Positions 61,509 through 64,000 of a stretch of DNA of 64,000 bases are shown in pieces. The position numbers and the translations under genes are program-made. Under the pieces are notes generated by a model, which saw only the letters and a list, made by a program, of their open reading frames with translations, was not told the origin of the DNA and searched no databases. Numbering within the stretch: position 1 is the stretch's first letter; the number at the start of each line of letters is the position of its first letter. This DNA comes from Sphingomonas sp. ERG5 (GTDB taxonomy: Bacteria > Pseudomonadota > Alphaproteobacteria > Sphingomonadales > Sphingomonadaceae): NCBI RefSeq assembly GCF_000803065.1, contig NZ_JSXI01000074.1, positions 62,001-126,000 on the forward strand, read 5' to 3'.

Positions 61509-61672
61509 TACTTGCCCTTCCCCGTCGCGCCTTGCACCGCGAAATAGATGGCGAGGCCGATGCCGATCACGATCAACAGGCCAAGCAGCTTGAACGTCAA
61601 CTTCAGTGCCCAGCCGAGCACGACGATGCCGCCGATGATCGCGAGGATGGTGATGACGGTGTTCTTGTTCAT
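61508..61672 (-). CDS. 54-residue membrane protein between nuoE and nuoF
   Basis: MNKNTVITILAIIGGIVVLG starts the protein; two hydrophobic stretches follow with one lysine pair, and it ends GATGKGK. It overlaps the nuoE stop by four bases and the nuoF ATG by one, so it is neatly fitted into the operon. No known family. It is short and easily missed. Confidence 0.7.
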   Translation of the reverse strand: MNKNTVITILAIIGGIVVLGWALKLTFKLLGLLIVIGIGLAIYFAVQGATGKGK

Positions 61673-62337
61673 GCCCATTCCCCCCGATAATCGTGGTTTC
61701 CATCGACCATCTCTTTGAGCGTGGTCGGTCCGCCAGCGGGTTCGCTGCTCTTGCGTCCGGTGGTCGATCCCGGCGGCGGCGTCTTGCCAGCCGCCAATGC
61801 ATCGAGGATCGCCGTGGTGCGGTCGTAATCGAGATCTTCGTAATTATCGTCGTTGATCTGCACCATCGGCGCATTGGCGCAGGTGCCGAGACATTCGACC
61901 TCAGTCAGGGTGAACAGGCCGTCCGGCGTGGTCTTGCCCTTGATCAGGCCGTGATTCTTGCACGCCGACAGGACATCGTCCGATCCGGCGAGCATGCACG
62001 GCGTCGTGCCGCAGACCTGGACATGATAGCGGCCGACCGGCGCCATGTTGAACATGGTGTAGAAGGTCGCGACCTCATAGACACGCATGTACGGCACGCC
62101 GATCACACGCGCGACGAATTCGATCACCGGGACGGGCAGCCAGCCCTGGGTCTGCGTCTCCGCACCGACCTGACGCTGGGCGAGGTCGAGCAGCGGCAGC
62201 GACGCCGATTGCTCGCGCCCCTTGGGATAGCGACCGAGGATTTCGTTCGCCTTTGTCTGATTCTCGTCGGTCCACGCGAACGCACCCCAGCGCGCACGGG
62301 TCTCGGCTTCGTCGGGGATTTTGGGTGCTTCAGCCAT
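61669..62337 (-). CDS. nuoE: NADH-quinone oxidoreductase subunit E
   Basis: 222 residues. Thioredoxin-fold subunit with cluster N1a: cysteines in VCGTTPCMLAGSDDV and VECLGTCANAPMVQIN. N-terminal MAEAPKIPDEAETRARWGAF is duplicated, in altered form, at 62724-62812. A C-terminal extension (SSEPAGGPTTLKEMVDGNHD) is seen in many alphaproteobacteria. ATG overlaps the stop of the upstream NTF2-like gene by one base (TAATG). Confidence 0.96.
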   Translation of the reverse strand: MAEAPKIPDEAETRARWGAFAWTDENQTKANEILGRYPKGREQSASLPLLDLAQRQVGAETQTQGWLPVPVIEFVARVIGVPYMRVYEVATFYTMFNMAPVGRYHVQVCGTTPCMLAGSDDVLSACKNHGLIKGKTTPDGLFTLTEVECLGTCANAPMVQINDDNYEDLDYDRTTAILDALAAGKTPPPGSTTGRKSSEPAGGPTTLKEMVDGNHDYRGEWA

Positions 62338-62675
62338 TATCGAATGAACTCCACGCGATCGACCTTGTCGTCGCTGAAGGAATAGATGGACATGACCTCG
62401 AACTGCTCGCCGTCGGGCGCGCGCGACACCGTCTCGTGCAGCACGACCGCCTCACCCAAAACATAGGAAGACACGATATTGGCGCGATTCTCGGGGAATT
62501 GCGCGAACATTGCTTTGAGGCCGCTCCGGACGTTCTCCTTGCCGTCCCGCAGCACCGCGCCGCGATAGGTCGCTTCGCAGGCAGCATCAGTCATCAGCGC
62601 GACATAACCATCGGCATCCTGCGCGTTGTACAGTGCGATCATGCGATGCGCGACTTCGAGTCTCGCCGCGCTCAC
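62337..62675 (-). CDS. NTF2/SnoaL-like protein inside the nuo operon
   Basis: 112 residues from GTG 62675, with GGGGAG nine bases upstream; GTG 62684 overlaps that site. A single cone-shaped domain: MIALYNAQDADGYVALMTDA, then VLHETVSRAPDGEQFEVMSI and VDRVEFIR. Enzymes and binding proteins share this fold; no substrate is evident. It lies between nuoE and the chimeric scar and is not a known complex I component. Confidence 0.8.
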   Translation of the reverse strand: MSAARLEVAHRMIALYNAQDADGYVALMTDAACEATYRGAVLRDGKENVRSGLKAMFAQFPENRANIVSSYVLGEAVVLHETVSRAPDGEQFEVMSIYSFSDDKVDRVEFIR

Positions 62676-62812
62676 CGGTCGCACTCCCCGAACACGACAT
62701 CCGTCACGCCGAGAATGGCCGTCGCCTTTTCCCGCTTCTCATCGGCCCAAGCGAACGCGCCCTGGCACGCGCAGGCCTCAGATTCGTCGGGGATTTTGGG
62801 TGCTTTAGCCAT
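62672..62812 (-). CDS. 46-codon chimeric frame: nuoE start fused to nuoD end (recombination scar)
   Basis: Residues 1-30 (MAKAPKIPDESEACACQGAF ...) match the NuoE N-terminus; residues 32-46 (AILGVTDVVFGECDR) match the NuoD C-terminus AILGAMDIVFGECDR. At base level 62672-62724 copies 63351-63403 and 62724-62815 copies about 62249-62340. The start overlaps the upstream gene (TAATG), and its stop overlaps GTG 62675. It is translated in principle but is probably only a duplication scar of the nuoD-nuoE junction. Confidence 0.75.
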   Translation of the reverse strand: MAKAPKIPDESEACACQGAFAWADEKREKATAILGVTDVVFGECDR

Positions 62813-63351
62813 TATTTGGATCCACCACTCATCTGGACCCAGAAAGGCCTGTCTGGAAGAGCAAAAATACCAGTCACCTTATGATCGACGATAGTAATCG
62901 CCAAAAAACCATAATCGCCTCCCGACGGCCGCCCACTACATTTATACACAGAGGCAAAAATGGTGCGCTCTGGGGTCGATTTATCACCGGGAAGAACAGT
63001 AGAACTTTGGTAACTACACCCCTTATAGCTCCTGGATATATCCGAGAATACGGCGCTTTTGGTTTCGTATTTGCCGTATCCACTTTTTCCCAGAGAATAG
63101 GATGTCAGATACATCTTGACTGGAAAAACGCCACTCGGCAACGAATCTGCGCCTGAATCAATCGCCTTCCCAACTTTCTCGAAAACCGCACTGTCTTCAG
63201 GGTCAGGCTGCTTGAAGTCAGGATCGCTGTCTGGCCAAACCCGTATTGATGGCGCACCAGCCTCAGAGACATCGACAACAAGCCCCGCGCCTGGTCTGCC
63301 GCTTTGTGGCTCAGTGACAGCAGTCGCCATCAAAACCAACGCCGCCAGCAT
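62812..63351 (-). CDS. exported protein inserted between nuoD and nuoE
   Basis: 179 residues from ATG 63351, which shares its A with the nuoD stop (TGATG). Short signal peptide (MLAALVLMATAV). Mature part is polar, rich in S, G, D and K, with two cysteines (YKGCSYQSS, VYKCSGRPS). GC content is clearly lower than in the nuo genes, especially 62820-63150, which suggests recent acquisition. No family recognised. GTG 63363 is an alternative start. Confidence 0.75.
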   Translation of the reverse strand: MLAALVLMATAVTEPQSGRPGAGLVVDVSEAGAPSIRVWPDSDPDFKQPDPEDSAVFEKVGKAIDSGADSLPSGVFPVKMYLTSYSLGKSGYGKYETKSAVFSDISRSYKGCSYQSSTVLPGDKSTPERTIFASVYKCSGRPSGGDYGFLAITIVDHKVTGIFALPDRPFWVQMSGGSK

Positions 63352-64000
63352 CACCGGTCGCACTCCCCGAACACGATATCCATCGCGCCGAGAATGGCAG
63401 TCGTATCAGCGAGCATATGTCCCTTGGCCATGAAATCCATCGCCTGGAGATGGCTGAACGCGGTCGGGCGGATCTTGCAGCGATATGGCTTGTTGCTGCC
63501 GTCCGCGACGAGATACACGCCGAATTCGCCCTTGGGGCTTTCGGTCGCGACATAGACGTCGCCCGCCGGCACATGGAAGCCCTCGGTATACAGCTTGAAG
63601 TGATGGATCAGCGCTTCCATCGAGCGCTTCATCTCGGCGCGCTTGGGCGGCACGACCTTGCGGTCAAGCGACGCGATCGGCCCGTCGGGCATCTCGTTCA
63701 GGCACTGCCTCATGATCCGTGCCGACTGACGCACTTCCTCGACGCGCACCATGAAGCGGTCATAGCAATCGCCGCGCGTGCCGACCGGCACGTCGAAGTT
63801 CATCTTCGCGTACACATCATATGGCTGCGACTTGCGCAGATCCCAGGGAATGCCCGAACCGCGGATCATCGGGCCGGAGAAACCCCATTTCACCGCATCG
63901 TCACGGCTGACCGTGGCGATGTCGACATTGCGCTGCTTGAAGATGCGGTTGTCGGCGACCAGGCTGATCGCGTCTTCGAACAGACGCGGCAAGCGCGTAT
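63351..64000 (-). CDS. nuoD: NADH-quinone oxidoreductase subunit D, C-terminal part (5' end outside window)
   Basis: The window holds the last 216 or so residues; the frame runs off the end at base 64000. NuoD lines the quinone site. Seen: IRGSGIPWDLRKSQPYDVYA, FDVPVGTRGDCYDRFMVRVE, MEALIHHFKLYTEGF, and the end ADTTAILGAMDIVFGECDR. The last 53 bases are duplicated at 62672-62724. Confidence 0.96.
   Translation of the reverse strand, partial: TRLPRLFEDAISLVADNRIFKQRNVDIATVSRDDAVKWGFSGPMIRGSGIPWDLRKSQPYDVYAKMNFDVPVGTRGDCYDRFMVRVEEVRQSARIMRQCLNEMPDGPIASLDRKVVPPKRAEMKRSMEALIHHFKLYTEGFHVPAGDVYVATESPKGEFGVYLVADGSNKPYRCKIRPTAFSHLQAMDFMAKGHMLADTTAILGAMDIVFGECDR

Noticed and set aside
1..64000. tRNA, rRNA, integrase, transposase or prophage genes
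   Set aside because: None was recognised on either strand; structural RNA genes cannot be wholly excluded by eye.

Overview
The window reads as one piece of an alphaproteobacterial chromosome from the order Sphingomonadales (Sphingomonas-like). Grounds: high GC; a LexA box of the alphaproteobacterial form GTTC-N7-GTTC ahead of lexA; the run trpE/G/D/C-moaC-moeA-lexA-comEC-gltX-gltA; a complete nuo operon ending in birA-coaX-RNase J-DUF1467; several families typical of the group (DUF817, DUF1467, DUF2336, CoxE/MoxR pair, ceramidase-like membrane protein). The assignment is by gene content and recall, not by a search. No rRNA, tRNA, transposase, prophage or CRISPR array was seen.

Layout. 1-867: the end of rpoD with a terminator hairpin. 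868-1470: a gene-free stretch with several strong hairpins. 1471-7758: PAS protein, MoxR ATPase and its VWA partner, with small secreted proteins and a CHAP amidase between them. 7799-10143: a minus-strand group (GIY-YIG, DOMON-like, NamZ-type muramidase). 10302-20114: rimO, a membrane PQQ dehydrogenase, a ceramidase-like protein, a serine hydrolase, an M17 aminopeptidase, a cupredoxin and tpiA. 20251-34979: ppiD-like, the trp genes, molybdopterin genes, lexA, comEC, gltX, gltA. 35204-42487: a dioxygenase-like secreted protein and a signalling-like cluster whose kinase and Hpt proteins both lack the phospho-accepting histidine. 43788-44987: a frameshifted effector-like gene and a lipoprotein. 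45131-64000 (minus strand): one long operon from nuoD (cut by the window end) to nuoN, then a lipoprotein, birA, coaX, RNase J and a DUF1467 protein. Most nuo genes overlap their neighbours by 1-4 bases, and extra genes for small membrane or exported proteins are fitted between them.

The most interesting non-coding signal is a pair of intergenic elements (15783-15956 and 42558-42706). Read in the same direction they share a scaffold: paired CTGTT motifs, the word AAGTTGGA, exactly 49 bases of spacer, then a 21-bp palindrome followed by more motif copies at about one helical turn. Each has eight exact copies of its own hexamer (CCTGTT/AACAGG in one, GCTGTT/AACAGC in the other), so the changed base has spread through all copies within an element. 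I know of no described element with this behaviour.

Other notable points: a 46-codon nuoE/nuoD chimeric scar inside the nuo operon; palindromic repeats inserted in birA (in frame), between nuoK and nuoL, and after rimO and trpC; and single-base frame problems in coaX, and probably ahead of the DUF817 gene and trpE, which may be assembly errors at short homopolymers.
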